Source: Phytohabitans suffuscus | GTDB lineage: Bacteria; Actinomycetota; Actinomycetes; Mycobacteriales; Micromonosporaceae | Assembly: GCF_011764565.1 (NCBI RefSeq) | Contig: NZ_AP022871.1 | Coordinates: 4,216,320 to 4,280,319, forward strand | Direction of reading: 5' to 3' | DNA: 64,000 nucleotides | Part shown: piece by piece, positions 55,666 through 63,817 of the stretch | How positions within the stretch are numbered: the first letter of the stretch is position 1 | How the letters are laid out: every line of letters starts with the position of its first letter | The notes under the pieces: model-generated | Seen by the model: only the letters and a program-made list of their open reading frames with translations | The model's database searches: none | What the model was told of the DNA's origin: nothing | Made by a program: the position numbers and the translations under genes

Positions 55666-55872
55666 CGCCCACCCCCATGGACGCCGGCCAGCGGCATGAT
55701 CGCCGGGCCCGGTTCGCCATGATCGTCGCACCGGCGACGGGGCTGCCGCGGCCATATCCGGGGAATCCGACGCGGTCGCCGACCGGCGAGCACCGAGCAC
55801 ACCAGGGCCGTTTGGCGGGCCGCCGAAGGGAAGAAACCGCAGGCCAGCGGCCTGCGGTCAAGATCGTGTCAG

Positions 55873-55890
55873 CGGATTAGGAAACCGATG
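55873..55890. other. Putative attR: tRNA-Arg anticodon-arm-like attachment site
   Basis: CGGATTAGGAAACCGATG matches the top strand of the tRNA-Arg(CCT) anticodon arm: 17 of 18 with 2441-2458 and 17 of 18 with the complement of the degenerate copy (about 1301-1318). The mismatches differ: the left half agrees with the degenerate tRNA, the right half with the intact one, as expected of a crossover product. No tRNA can fold here. It lies near the 5' end of the integrase and before chromosomal-looking genes. Confidence 0.7.
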
Positions 55891-55924
55891 GCGGCTGTCC
55901 CGCCTGGTCTGAGCAGGACAGGAA

Positions 55925-56401
55925 TCACGGCAGTGTGGGTGTGGGGTGGACGGCTAGATAGAGTTCGGCGTCGGCCTCGGTGACCAGTTGGTGGTCGACC
56001 AGCCACTCGACGGCGCGGCGTAGGGCTCGGCTGTCGCGGAAAGCGTGCCAGGCCGGCATCAGCTGCGGGTACTCCTCGTACAGTTCGTCCCTGAAGCGGC
56101 GGAACGCACCGCGGCTGCGGATGGCTCGGGCCAGTCTTCGTTGGGCCTGCTCGTCGCTGATTCCGTCGGCGAAGTCGGCCATGTCCTGGTACCAGACGTG
56201 CGACGGGAGCGGGTCGATGGCGATCAGGTCCATGTCCAGCTCGTCGAGGTCGACCGGGTGGTGGCCGTCGATGCCTCCGTCGGCGGTCCAGAACACGATC
56301 TCGCCGGTCTCCGGGTTGACCAGCCGGCGGTGCTCGTAGTGCTCCTGGTCCGACAGGGCTGTGGCGATCCCATCCAGGTCGAGGGTGGTCAGGTCGAGCA
56401 T
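55925..56401 (-). CDS. UPF0158 family protein
   Basis: 158 residues, beginning MLDLTTLDLDGIATALSDQE, with EHRRLVNPETGEIVFWT, IDPLPSHVWYQDMADFADGI and RAFRRFRDELYEEYP-like GAFRRFRDELYEEYPQLMPA followed by WHAFRDSRALRRAVEWL. This is the conserved pattern of UPF0158 proteins, whose function is unknown. It is the first gene beyond the att-like site and may belong to the chromosome. Confidence 0.8.
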   Translation of the reverse strand: MLDLTTLDLDGIATALSDQEHYEHRRLVNPETGEIVFWTADGGIDGHHPVDLDELDMDLIAIDPLPSHVWYQDMADFADGISDEQAQRRLARAIRSRGAFRRFRDELYEEYPQLMPAWHAFRDSRALRRAVEWLVDHQLVTEADAELYLAVHPTPTLP

Positions 56402-56475
56402 CGGTGCTCAGCGTCCTCTCGTCCGTAGGCTGGCAGGTGCCTGGTCTACCTCGTTCGGGCCGGCGGCGGCAAGGC

Positions 56476-56705
56476 CCAGGGTGGTAAAGCCGCAGGCGTC
56501 CAGCGCCGAGGGTGGCAGGGTGTCGCAGGCGTGCAGCGCCGAGGGTGGTAAGGCCGCAGGCGTCCGGCGCCGAGGGTGGTAAAGCCGCAGAGGTGCAGCG
56601 CCGAGGGGTGGTAAGGCCACAGGCGTCCAGCGCTGACGGGCGGCAAGGCCCAGGACGGCAGGGACGCAGGCGTGCAGCGCCGAGGGCGTGCAGGATCAAA
56701 GGCGC
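56476..56705. repeat. Imperfect ~31-bp tandem repeats
   Basis: About six copies of a unit close to GGTGGTAAGGCCGCAGGCG followed by TCCAGCGCCGAG; lengths vary from 31 to 33 bp and the last copy is composite. No protein is implied; frames across it give repetitive low-quality peptides on both strands. Lies upstream of the UPF0158 gene. Confidence 0.8.
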
Positions 56706-56759
56706 GCAGGAGCCGACGTAGACCCCCTGGGCACCCCGACCACAGGGACCGGCTGGAGT

Positions 56760-57000
56760 GGCCGGCCCCAGACGACACCGACACCGCCGACACCGACACC
56801 GCCGACACCGCCGACACCGGCACCGACGGCACCGACGGCACCGGCACCGACACCGACACCGCCGACACCGCCGACACCGCCGACACCGACACCGCCGACA
56901 CCGACGGAGACGGAGACGACGCCGCCGACACCGACGACGACGGAGACGACGACATCGAGGACGATGTCGCCGACGACGATGACGAAAAACCAGCGGTCCA
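56760..57000. repeat. Low-complexity GACACCGACACCGCC repeats
   Basis: Hexamer/nonamer-type repeats of GACACC and GCC for about 180 bp, then GACGACG-rich sequence. In the + frame they would code for Asp-Thr-Ala-Asp repeats followed by an acidic run; in a - frame for Ser/Val-rich sequence starting MRAEVSVAQPHEVAQIAFGW. Neither frame has independent support. It probably arose by slippage. Confidence 0.75.
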
Positions 57001-57082
57001 GCCGAACGCGATCTGGGCGACCTCGTGCGGCTGGGCCACGCTGACCTCCGCCCGCACGAGCGGGCCGCGCCAAGATAAAGGA

Positions 57083-57985
57083 CTACGTCTGGCGGGTGGG
57101 GCCGGCCGCGTGGACCGGCGGCCTACCGCGCACGGCTGCCGCGGCCTCCGTGGCTGTCTCGTGATGCCCGCGGACGCCGGCTGGCCTGCGCGGGCGCGGC
57201 AGGGTGGTCAGCCTGGCCCGCACCAGCGCAGCCATCACCTCGTACGGTGGCCCCTCGTCGCCGTCCTCCTCGAACAGGTCGGCGGGACCCGCATCCTCCG
57301 GGTCGGGATCCGCGTCCCCGAGGAGGGCGAAATGCGCGTCGAGGGGGTCTTCCTCGTCGTGTACGGCGCGTGCGTCCAGCGCGTCCTCGACGTACCAGCG
57401 GAACTCCGCCGGGTCGAGTCCATGCGTCCTGACGACCAGGCCGTCCTCGGCTATCCCCTCCAGTACCTCGGGGAGCTGGTCGGCGTGCACGAAGAAGATG
57501 TCCGCGGCGGCGCCGCACTCCTGGTGGTCGACGGTGACGATGAAGGCGTGCCCGCGACCGGCCCGCTGGAACGAACCAACCAGCAACGACAGCGTCTCGC
57601 CGGGGTCCTGTAGCCACAACCGGTCGCCGGTCCGCAGCGGCTCGGCCAGCTCGGCGGCCCAGCGGGGCTTCGGGACGCCCATGGCCGCGAGCCGCTCCGC
57701 GGCGCCCGCCGCGGCCGTCGCCACCTCGTCATGTGTCCCGGACGCGACCGAGCTGACCGCCATCAGCAGCGCCAGCGCGCCGGGGCCCGGTCTGCCCTCG
57801 ACCTGGGGGATCAGCTGCTGGACGACCACGGGTACCAGGTCGTCGCCGGCGGCGGACACGGTGGCCAGCATCGTCGCGCCGGCCAGCTCCGCACCGAGTG
57901 AGTCGTCTCCCTCGGCCAAGGCCGCGACACCATCGAGCACCTCGGTGATCATCTGTCCGGAATCGAGCTCATTGTCTGGAGTCAC
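57083..57985 (-). CDS. Hypothetical acidic protein
   Basis: 300 residues starting MTPDNELDSGQMITEVLDGV. Helical N-terminus (ATMLATVSAAGDDLVPVVVQ), then a beta-rich domain with GDRLWLQDPGETLSLLVGSF and RGHAFIVTVDHQECGAAADI, and an acidic stretch (DADPDPEDAGPADLFEEDGDE) before a basic C-terminus. No family is recognised with confidence; similar proteins are widespread in actinobacteria. It diverges from the macro-domain gene. The last 30 residues are compositionally odd and may reflect a late frameshift. Confidence 0.6.
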   Translation of the reverse strand: MTPDNELDSGQMITEVLDGVAALAEGDDSLGAELAGATMLATVSAAGDDLVPVVVQQLIPQVEGRPGPGALALLMAVSSVASGTHDEVATAAAGAAERLAAMGVPKPRWAAELAEPLRTGDRLWLQDPGETLSLLVGSFQRAGRGHAFIVTVDHQECGAAADIFFVHADQLPEVLEGIAEDGLVVRTHGLDPAEFRWYVEDALDARAVHDEEDPLDAHFALLGDADPDPEDAGPADLFEEDGDEGPPYEVMAALVRARLTTLPRPRRPAGVRGHHETATEAAAAVRGRPPVHAAGPTRQT

Positions 57986-58077
57986 GGGGCATAGTCTCCT
58001 CCTGCCGCGCGCGAGTGCTCAGAGCGGCACGCGGGGAGGGTGTAGCGGGATCGATGGCAGCGGGCAGACTCTTCGGT

Positions 58078-58524
58078 ATGGCGTTCACCATGATGACGGG
58101 CGATCTCTTTCAGCTCGGGCTTCCCGCCGTCGGGCACGGGTGCAACTGTGCCGGGGTCATGGGGGCGGGCGTCGCGGCGGAGTTCCGGCGGCGGTTTCCG
58201 GACATGTACGAGGAGTACCGCGAGCTGTGCCAGAAGGGTGACTTCCAGCTCGGCGACATCTTCGTCTGGGAGGCGCCCGGCGTCGTGGTCTACAACCTGG
58301 CCACCCAGCCGATCCCGCGGCCCTCGGCCGCCCTCGACGCGATCGACACCAGCGTCCGGGCGGCGCTCTCCGACGCCGCCAGCCGAGGTCTGGCGCGGCT
58401 CGGTGTGCCGCGGATCGGGGCGGGGCTGGGCGGGCTCGACTGGGTCGACGTCGCCGAGGTGCTGGCCAACGCGGGGGAGGAGAGCCCGGTCGAGCTGGTC
58501 GCGGTCTCCCTTCCAACGCCGTAA
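58078..58524 (+). CDS. Macro domain protein (ADP-ribose binding, TARG1/OARD1-like)
   Basis: 148 residues from the ATG at 58078 (MAFTMMTGDLFQLGLPAVGH). Macro-domain motifs: GHGCNCAGVMGAGVAAEFRR for the ADP-ribose pocket, FPDMYEEYRELC, and the second loop VPRIGAGLGGLDW, as in the TARG1-like branch that removes ADP-ribose from acidic residues or nucleic acids. Earlier in-frame starts exist but precede the conserved domain boundary. Divergent from the acidic protein gene. Confidence 0.88.
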   Translation: MAFTMMTGDLFQLGLPAVGHGCNCAGVMGAGVAAEFRRRFPDMYEEYRELCQKGDFQLGDIFVWEAPGVVVYNLATQPIPRPSAALDAIDTSVRAALSDAASRGLARLGVPRIGAGLGGLDWVDVAEVLANAGEESPVELVAVSLPTP

Positions 58525-58648
58525 GCCACCAACCGGGCGGGCGAACCCCCAGCGGTCGCCGATCTCGCCACGGCCTTGACCGGATCGTTCCGCATCGGGG
58601 CATGATGGTGACTTCTGGCGGGGCCGCCCGCGAGGTCAGGATCGGAGC

Positions 58649-59233
58649 ATGACGAGCGCACTCATCGTGATCGACGTACAGGAGTCGTTTCGGCAGCGGT
58701 CAAACTGGCAGGCCACCAACTGTCCGGACATCGCCGGCAAGGTCGACCGCCTGGTCAGCGCGGCACGGGGTCGCGGCGACCTGGTGGTGTGGGTGCTGCA
58801 CAGCGAGCCGGGCACCGGTGACGTGTTCGACCCGGCGCTCGGCTTCGTGCGGCTGATGGACGGGCTCAAGCCCGACGACGGCGAGCCGACCCTGACCAAG
58901 ACCTCGCACAACGCGTTCACCACGACCAACTTGCAGCAGTTGCTCACCGCCCGCGGGATCGGCGCCGTGAGCATCTGCGGCATCCGCACCGAGCAGTGCT
59001 GCGAGACGACGGCGCGGGTGGCGTCCGACTTCGGGTACGACGTGACCTTCGTGATCGACGCGACCGCCACCACCCCGATCGAGCACCGGGACGCGCCGAC
59101 CGGGCGGCCGCTCGCCGACATCCTGGCCGATCCGCTGACGCTCGGCGTCGAGGAGATCGTCGAACGGACCGAGTACGCGCTCGCCGGCCGCTTCGCCACC
59201 ATCAGGACAGTCGAGGAGCTGTCCACGTCGTGA
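58649..59233 (+). CDS. Isochorismatase-family cysteine hydrolase
   Basis: 194 residues with the catalytic triad of the family: Asp in ALIVIDVQESF, Lys in PTLTKTSHNAF and Cys in CGIRTEQCCETTARVA. The cis-peptide-type loop and GYDVTFVIDATATT are also typical. Members hydrolyse amides or esters such as nicotinamide or isochorismate; the substrate is unclear. It overlaps the downstream GlxA-type regulator by four bases (GTGA), suggesting that this regulator controls the operon. Confidence 0.88.
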   Translation: MTSALIVIDVQESFRQRSNWQATNCPDIAGKVDRLVSAARGRGDLVVWVLHSEPGTGDVFDPALGFVRLMDGLKPDDGEPTLTKTSHNAFTTTNLQQLLTARGIGAVSICGIRTEQCCETTARVASDFGYDVTFVIDATATTPIEHRDAPTGRPLADILADPLTLGVEEIVERTEYALAGRFATIRTVEELSTS

Positions 59234-60144
59234 CCCACGTCGCCTTCCTGCTCGTCCCGGACGTGCACCTGCTCGACCTCGCCGGACCGGCGCAGGTCTT
59301 CCACACCGCGGCCGACGACCTCGGGTTCGACTACCGCATCACCTACGTGGCCGAGCGGGACGAGGTGCCGAGCGCGCAGGGCGTACCGCTGCGGGCGAGC
59401 GTGGAGTGGCCCGAGCTGGGGCCGGACGACCTGATCGTGGTGCCGGGGTGGCGGGGGATGACCCGGGACGGCACCGGGCGGCTGGTGCCGGCGACGCTGG
59501 AGCGGCTCGTCGCGCACCACCGCGACGGCGGCACCGTGGCCAGCGTGTGCGCGGGCGCCGACGCGCTCGGGCGGGTGGGGCTGCTCGACGGGCGCCGCTG
59601 CACCACCCACCACCAGCTCCAGGACGAGCTGGCCCGCCGCTACCCGAAGGCGGCCGTCGTGCGCGACGTGCTGTACGTGGTGGACGACCGCGTCGTCACC
59701 TCGGCCGGCATCGCCAGCGGCATCGACCTCGCGCTGCACCTCATCGCGGTGCGGCACGGCCCCGGGGTCGCCGCCCGGGTGGCCCGCGAGATGGTGGTCT
59801 ACGCCCGGCGCAACGGCGACGAGCAGCAGTCCAGCGCCATGCTCCGGCACCGGGCGCACCTCAGCGAGGTGGTGCACCGGGTGCAGGACCTGATCGACGC
59901 CAACTTCGCCGACCGCCTCTCGCTCGCCGGCCTCGCCGCCGCCTCGGGCGTCAGCGAGCGCACGCTGACCCGCGTCTTCGGGCGGGCCACCGGCACCACC
60001 CCGCTGCGCTACCAGCAGCTGCTGCGGGTCGAGCGGGCAGAGCACCTCATCGGCCACGGCTCGACGGTCGAGGCGGCGGCCCGCGCGGTCGGCTTCCAGG
60101 ACGCCCGCATGCTGCGCCGGCTCCGGAGCCGGGAAACCCCGTAA
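59230..60144 (+). CDS. GlxA-family transcriptional regulator (DJ-1/PfpI plus AraC)
   Basis: 304 residues from the GTG at 59230. The N-terminal DJ-1/PfpI-like domain (VAFLLVPDVHLLDLAGPAQV, VASVCAGADALGRVGLLDGR with the nucleophile-elbow Cys, TTHHQL) is followed by two AraC helix-turn-helix motifs (LSLAGLAAASGVSERTLTRV, TVEAAARAVGFQDARMLRRL). Probably regulates the overlapping isochorismatase gene in response to a small ligand. Confidence 0.9.
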   Translation: MTHVAFLLVPDVHLLDLAGPAQVFHTAADDLGFDYRITYVAERDEVPSAQGVPLRASVEWPELGPDDLIVVPGWRGMTRDGTGRLVPATLERLVAHHRDGGTVASVCAGADALGRVGLLDGRRCTTHHQLQDELARRYPKAAVVRDVLYVVDDRVVTSAGIASGIDLALHLIAVRHGPGVAARVAREMVVYARRNGDEQQSSAMLRHRAHLSEVVHRVQDLIDANFADRLSLAGLAAASGVSERTLTRVFGRATGTTPLRYQQLLRVERAEHLIGHGSTVEAAARAVGFQDARMLRRLRSRETP

Positions 60145-60243
60145 GCAGCGCCCAAGCCGGGAACCCCGTATGCAGCCCGTGAAGCACGGGCCGGGAAACC
60201 ACATGAAACGCCCTGTGGAAAGCCGCAACGCTAGCCTCGCCAT

Positions 60244-61359
60244 GTGGTCTGGGCGTGGGTGCGGGTGGGCATCGGCGTACTGCTCGGTGCCGTCACCGGG
60301 CTCGTCGAGCTCGTCTACCTGATCTGGGCCGGCATCATCCTGATCCCGGCCTGGCCGCAACCGCGCACCCGGCGGGCGGCCGTGCAGCGGATCCAGGCCG
60401 GCGCCCGCAACCTGGCCGAGGTCGAGCGGTGGCGGCTCGCCGCGTTCCTGCGCGCGGAGAACGCCAGCGACTACAGCGGCGCCCGCGCGGTCGAGTACCT
60501 CGTGCTGCGCTGGGCGGTCGGCCTGCTCGGCGGGCTGGTCCTGCTGCTGTTCCTCTACGGCGTGGCGGTCGGCGTCCTCTGGACCCGCGACGTCTTCATC
60601 GGCCGCAGCACGCTGGTGCTGGTGGTGGCCCACTTCGTGCTGGGTGTGCTGGGGCTCTTCCTCAGCGTGCAGGGGTTTCTCGGGATCGCGGCGATCGAGC
60701 GCCACCTCGCCCGGCAGTTTCTCGGGCCGAGCGCCCGGGAGGTGCTGGAGCGGCGGATCACCGAGCTCTCCACCAGCCGCGCCGGCGTGGTCGCGGCCAT
60801 CGACACCGAGCGCCGCCGGATCGAGCGCGACCTCCACGACGGCGTACAGCAGCGCCTCGTCGCGCTCGGCATGCTGCTGGGCCGGGCCCGCCGCGCGCCC
60901 GACAACACCGAGCTGCTCGCCCAGGCGCACGAGGAGACCCAGCACCTGCTCGACGAGCTGCGGGACGTGGCGTGGCGCGCGTACCCCGCGGCCCTGGACA
61001 ACCTCGGCCTCCACGAGGCACTGCTGCGGGTGGCCGAGCGGGCGGGCGTGCCGGTGCGGCTCCGCTACGAGCTGGACGAGCGCCCGCCCAACGCCGTCGA
61101 GACCGCCGCGTACTTCGTGGTCTCCGAAGCCGTCACCAACGCCGCCAAGCACGCATACGCCCAGGAGGTCACCGTGGACATCGCGCGCACCGACAAGCTG
61201 ACCGTCCGGGTGTGGGACGACGGTGTGGGCGGGGCCGACCCCGGCGGGAGCGGCCTGTTCGGCCTGGCCCGGCGGGTGGCCGCGCTGGATGGTGAGTTCA
61301 CTGTGGACAGTCCGGTGGGCGGGCCGACCGTGATCGTGGCGGTGCTTCCGTGCGCGTGA
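60244..61359 (+). CDS. Sensor histidine kinase, HisKA_3 (LiaS/DesK-like)
   Basis: 371 residues. Hydrophobic helices at the N-terminus (VRVGIGVLLGAVTGLVELVY) and two more between about residues 90 and 145 enclose a short amphipathic region. The dimerisation domain has the phosphoacceptor His in RRRIERDLHDGVQQRLVALG. The HATPase domain shows EAVTNAAKHA and VWDDGVGGADPGGSGLFGLA. Partner of the overlapping LuxR-type regulator. The GTG at 60244 gives VVWAWVRVG. Confidence 0.9.
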   Translation: MVWAWVRVGIGVLLGAVTGLVELVYLIWAGIILIPAWPQPRTRRAAVQRIQAGARNLAEVERWRLAAFLRAENASDYSGARAVEYLVLRWAVGLLGGLVLLLFLYGVAVGVLWTRDVFIGRSTLVLVVAHFVLGVLGLFLSVQGFLGIAAIERHLARQFLGPSAREVLERRITELSTSRAGVVAAIDTERRRIERDLHDGVQQRLVALGMLLGRARRAPDNTELLAQAHEETQHLLDELRDVAWRAYPAALDNLGLHEALLRVAERAGVPVRLRYELDERPPNAVETAAYFVVSEAVTNAAKHAYAQEVTVDIARTDKLTVRVWDDGVGGADPGGSGLFGLARRVAALDGEFTVDSPVGGPTVIVAVLPCA

Positions 61360-61994
61360 CGCTGGCCGAAGACTCCACGCTGCTGCGCGAGGGCCTGGTG
61401 CGGCTGCTGGCCGAGGAGGGGCACGAGGTGGTGGCCGCGGTCGGCGACGGCGGGGCGCTCCTCGCGGCGGTGGCCGCCGACCAGCCGGACGTCGTGGTGG
61501 TCGACGTGCGCATGCCGCCCACCCACACCGACGAGGGCCTGCGCGCCGCGCTCCAGATCCGCGAGCGGTGGCCGGGCGTGGGCGTGCTGGTGCTCTCCCA
61601 GTACGTGGAGAAGCGCTACGCCGTCGACCTGCTCACCGGCCAGCCGGAGGGAGTGGGCTACCTGCTCAAGGACCGTGTCGCCCAGGTCGGCGAGTTTCTC
61701 GACGCGCTGGTGCGGGTGGGCGACGGGGGTGCCGCGTTCGACCCGGAGGTGGTGCGGCAGCTGCTGGCCCGTACGACACACACCGACCCGATCAGTCGCC
61801 TCACCGAGCGGGAGCGCACGGTGCTCGACCACATGGCGCAGGGCCACACCAACGCCACGATCGCCGAGCAGCTGCACGTGTCACAGAGCGCGGTCGAGAA
61901 GCACGTCAACGCGATCTTCGACAAGCTCGACCTGTCGCACGTCACCGGGTACAGCCGACGCGTGCTCGCCGTACTCAGGTATCTCGGCTCCTGA
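61350..61994 (+). CDS. NarL/LuxR-family response regulator
   Basis: 214 residues. Receiver: AEDSTLLREGL, VVVVDVRMPP (phosphoacceptor), LVLSQYVEKRYA, GYLLKDRVA. Output: LuxR HTH with LTERERTVLDHMAQGHTNAT, then IAEQLHVSQSAVEKHVNAIF. The start overlaps the kinase by 10 bases and the 3' end overlaps the convergent DedA gene by 20. Together with the kinase it forms a chromosomal envelope-stress-type two-component pair. Confidence 0.93.
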   Translation: MRVTLAEDSTLLREGLVRLLAEEGHEVVAAVGDGGALLAAVAADQPDVVVVDVRMPPTHTDEGLRAALQIRERWPGVGVLVLSQYVEKRYAVDLLTGQPEGVGYLLKDRVAQVGEFLDALVRVGDGGAAFDPEVVRQLLARTTHTDPISRLTERERTVLDHMAQGHTNATIAEQLHVSQSAVEKHVNAIFDKLDLSHVTGYSRRVLAVLRYLGS

Positions 61995-62607
61995 TCTTTT
62001 GGACGCGGCGCGTGACGAACCAGGCCACCGCGACCACGACGGCGGCGACCACCACCCACTGGAACCAGCTGGCGTAGCGCTCGACCACGTGCCAGTTCTC
62101 CCCGAGCGCGAAGCCGGCGAGGATGAAGACGGAGTTCCAGATCGCGCTGCCCAGCGTGGTGAGCAGCACGAACGACGGCAGCGGCATCCGCTTGATCCCC
62201 GCCGGGATGGAGATGAAGCTCCGAAACAGCGGGAGCATCCGCCCGAGGAACACCGCCTTGGTGCCATGCCGGGCAAACCATTCCTCACTGCGATCGACGT
62301 CGGAAACCTCGATGAGCGGGACGCGCGCGGCGATGGCCCGCATACGCTCGCGGCCGAGCAGCGCGCCCAGCCCGTAGAGCACGAGCGCGCCGGTGAGCGA
62401 GCCGATCGTGGTCCAGACGATCGCGGCGACCAGGCTGATCTCGCCCTGGCTCGCGGCGAACCCGGCCAGCGGCAGGATCAGCTCGCTGGGCAGCGGCGGA
62501 AAGAGGTTCTCCAGCGCCACGGCGAGGCCCGCGCCGGGCGCGCCCAGCGTCTCCATCAGCCCGGTGGCCCACCCCGCGACCCCGCCCGGCTCGCTCTGCT
62601 CGATCAT
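61975..62607 (-). CDS. DedA family membrane protein
   Basis: 210 residues with the DedA pattern: LENLFPPLPSELILPLAGFA, FARHGTKAVFLGRMLPLFRS and SIPAGIKRMPLPSFVLLTTL, plus several transmembrane helices. DedA proteins are undecaprenyl-phosphate or phospholipid flippases. It converges with the upstream response regulator and diverges from the ArsR gene. Confidence 0.92.
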   Translation of the reverse strand: MIEQSEPGGVAGWATGLMETLGAPGAGLAVALENLFPPLPSELILPLAGFAASQGEISLVAAIVWTTIGSLTGALVLYGLGALLGRERMRAIAARVPLIEVSDVDRSEEWFARHGTKAVFLGRMLPLFRSFISIPAGIKRMPLPSFVLLTTLGSAIWNSVFILAGFALGENWHVVERYASWFQWVVVAAVVVAVAWFVTRRVQKIRSRDT

Positions 62608-62690
62608 CGTCTGTCAGTAGTTACCGCGCGGCGGCGATTCCATGCCTTCCTTCGGCCGGCGCCGAAGCGTCCCGCCCGCATGATGGGTCC

Positions 62691-63383
62691 ATGACGCCAC
62701 CCCTGGCCAGGTTCGCGAGCCTGCTCGCCGACGGCACGCGGGCCACGTTCTGCATGGCGCTGCTCGACGGCCGGGCCTGGACCGCGGGCGAGCTCGCCCG
62801 CTACGCGGGCGTCGCCGCGTCCACCGCCAGCGAGCACATCACCCTCCTCGTCGCCGGCGGCCTCCTGGCCGAGGAACACCAGGGCCGCCACCGCTACGTG
62901 CGATTGGCCACGCCCAGGGTGGCTGAGCTGATCGAGGAGATATCCGTGTACGCGGACGCGGGCTCGCCGGTCCCGCACAAGTCCTTGCGCGGCGCCGTGG
63001 CGAGCGAGGCGATGGCCCGGGCCCGGACCTGCTACGACCACCTCGCCGGCCGGTTGGGCGTGCGGGTGACGGAGGCGATGGCCGCGCGTGGCCTGCTGGG
63101 CACGGAGGGCGGCTTCACGCTGACCGGGCGCGGCCGCGAGTGGCTGGAGTCGGAGGTGGGCGCCACGCTCGGCGGTGGCCGCCGCCCACTGGTGCGCGCC
63201 TGCCTCGACTGGACCGAACGCCGCCCCCACCTGGCCGGCGCCGCCGGGGCGGCACTGTGCCAGCGCCTGCACGGGCGCGGCTGGGTGGTGCGCATCGGCA
63301 CCCAACGCGCGGTGCGGGTGACCCCGGACGGCGCGACCGGCCTGCGCGACCTGCTCGGCCTGTCCCCAGCCGACCTGGCCTGA
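62691..63383 (+). CDS. ArsR-family transcriptional regulator
   Basis: 230 residues: winged HTH at 10-80 (RFASLLADGTRATFCMALLD, ELARYAGVAASTASEHITLL, GLLAEEHQGRHRYVRLA), then a longer C-terminal domain (LRGAVASEAMARARTCYDHL, RGWVVRIGTQRAVRVT) as in the larger actinobacterial ArsR-like repressors. No metal-binding CxC motif is visible. Divergent from DedA. Confidence 0.88.
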   Translation: MTPPLARFASLLADGTRATFCMALLDGRAWTAGELARYAGVAASTASEHITLLVAGGLLAEEHQGRHRYVRLATPRVAELIEEISVYADAGSPVPHKSLRGAVASEAMARARTCYDHLAGRLGVRVTEAMAARGLLGTEGGFTLTGRGREWLESEVGATLGGGRRPLVRACLDWTERRPHLAGAAGAALCQRLHGRGWVVRIGTQRAVRVTPDGATGLRDLLGLSPADLA

Positions 63384-63417
63384 CCCGACCTGACCCGACC
63401 CGCCGGCCAGGCTCGCC

Positions 63418-63560
63418 GCGCGTTACCGGGCCCCGCTCGCGTTACCGGGCCGCTCGCGTTACCGGGCCGCTCGCGTTGCCGGGCCGCTCGTGCTACCGGG
63501 CCCCACTCGCGTTGCCGGGCCGCTCGCGTTGCCGGGCCGCTCGCGGCGCCGGGACCCAGC
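63418..63560. repeat. ~17-bp tandem repeats, GCGTTACCGGGCCGCTC type
   Basis: About seven copies of GCGTTACCGGGCCGCTC with variants (GCGTTGCCGGGCCGCTC, GTGCTACCGGGCCCCAC). No frame spans it sensibly. Located between the ArsR gene and the Smr gene. Around it (63384-63817) no gene is recognised. Confidence 0.8.
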
Positions 63561-63817
63561 AGGCAGGAGCGTCACGATGGCGGCGGTCCGGCTTGGTGGA
63601 GCGCGGAGGGGTGAGGCTGCGGGAGCAACGGTCCGGATCACCGCGGACATCGCGGCGGCTCAGATCGTCAGGGTTAGATCCCCTTTGGGACTATCAAGGC
63701 TTAGTTGTTCCGCTCGCCGCGGCATGTCGTTCGGCGGCGGATGGTGCCGCGATCGCGGATCTGACCTCGACCGGCGATCGGCGTGAACGCGGGGCGTGGA
63801 GAGCTTTCGCGCAGCGG

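Noticed and set aside
55860..55900. tRNA gene at the right island end
   Set aside because: Only the anticodon-arm-like 18 bases match; no D, T or acceptor arms, so it is an att-like site.
56476..56705. CRISPR array
   Set aside because: The units are contiguous and imperfect with no unique spacers, and no cas genes are present; no CRISPR array was seen anywhere in the window.
56672..57613. Asp-Thr-Ala repeat protein on the + strand
   Set aside because: The frame is a by-product of the repeats and then runs antisense through the acidic protein gene.
58636..61152. 838-codon - strand open frame across the isochorismatase, GlxA and kinase genes
   Set aside because: It is the antisense of three well-supported genes and contains no domain.
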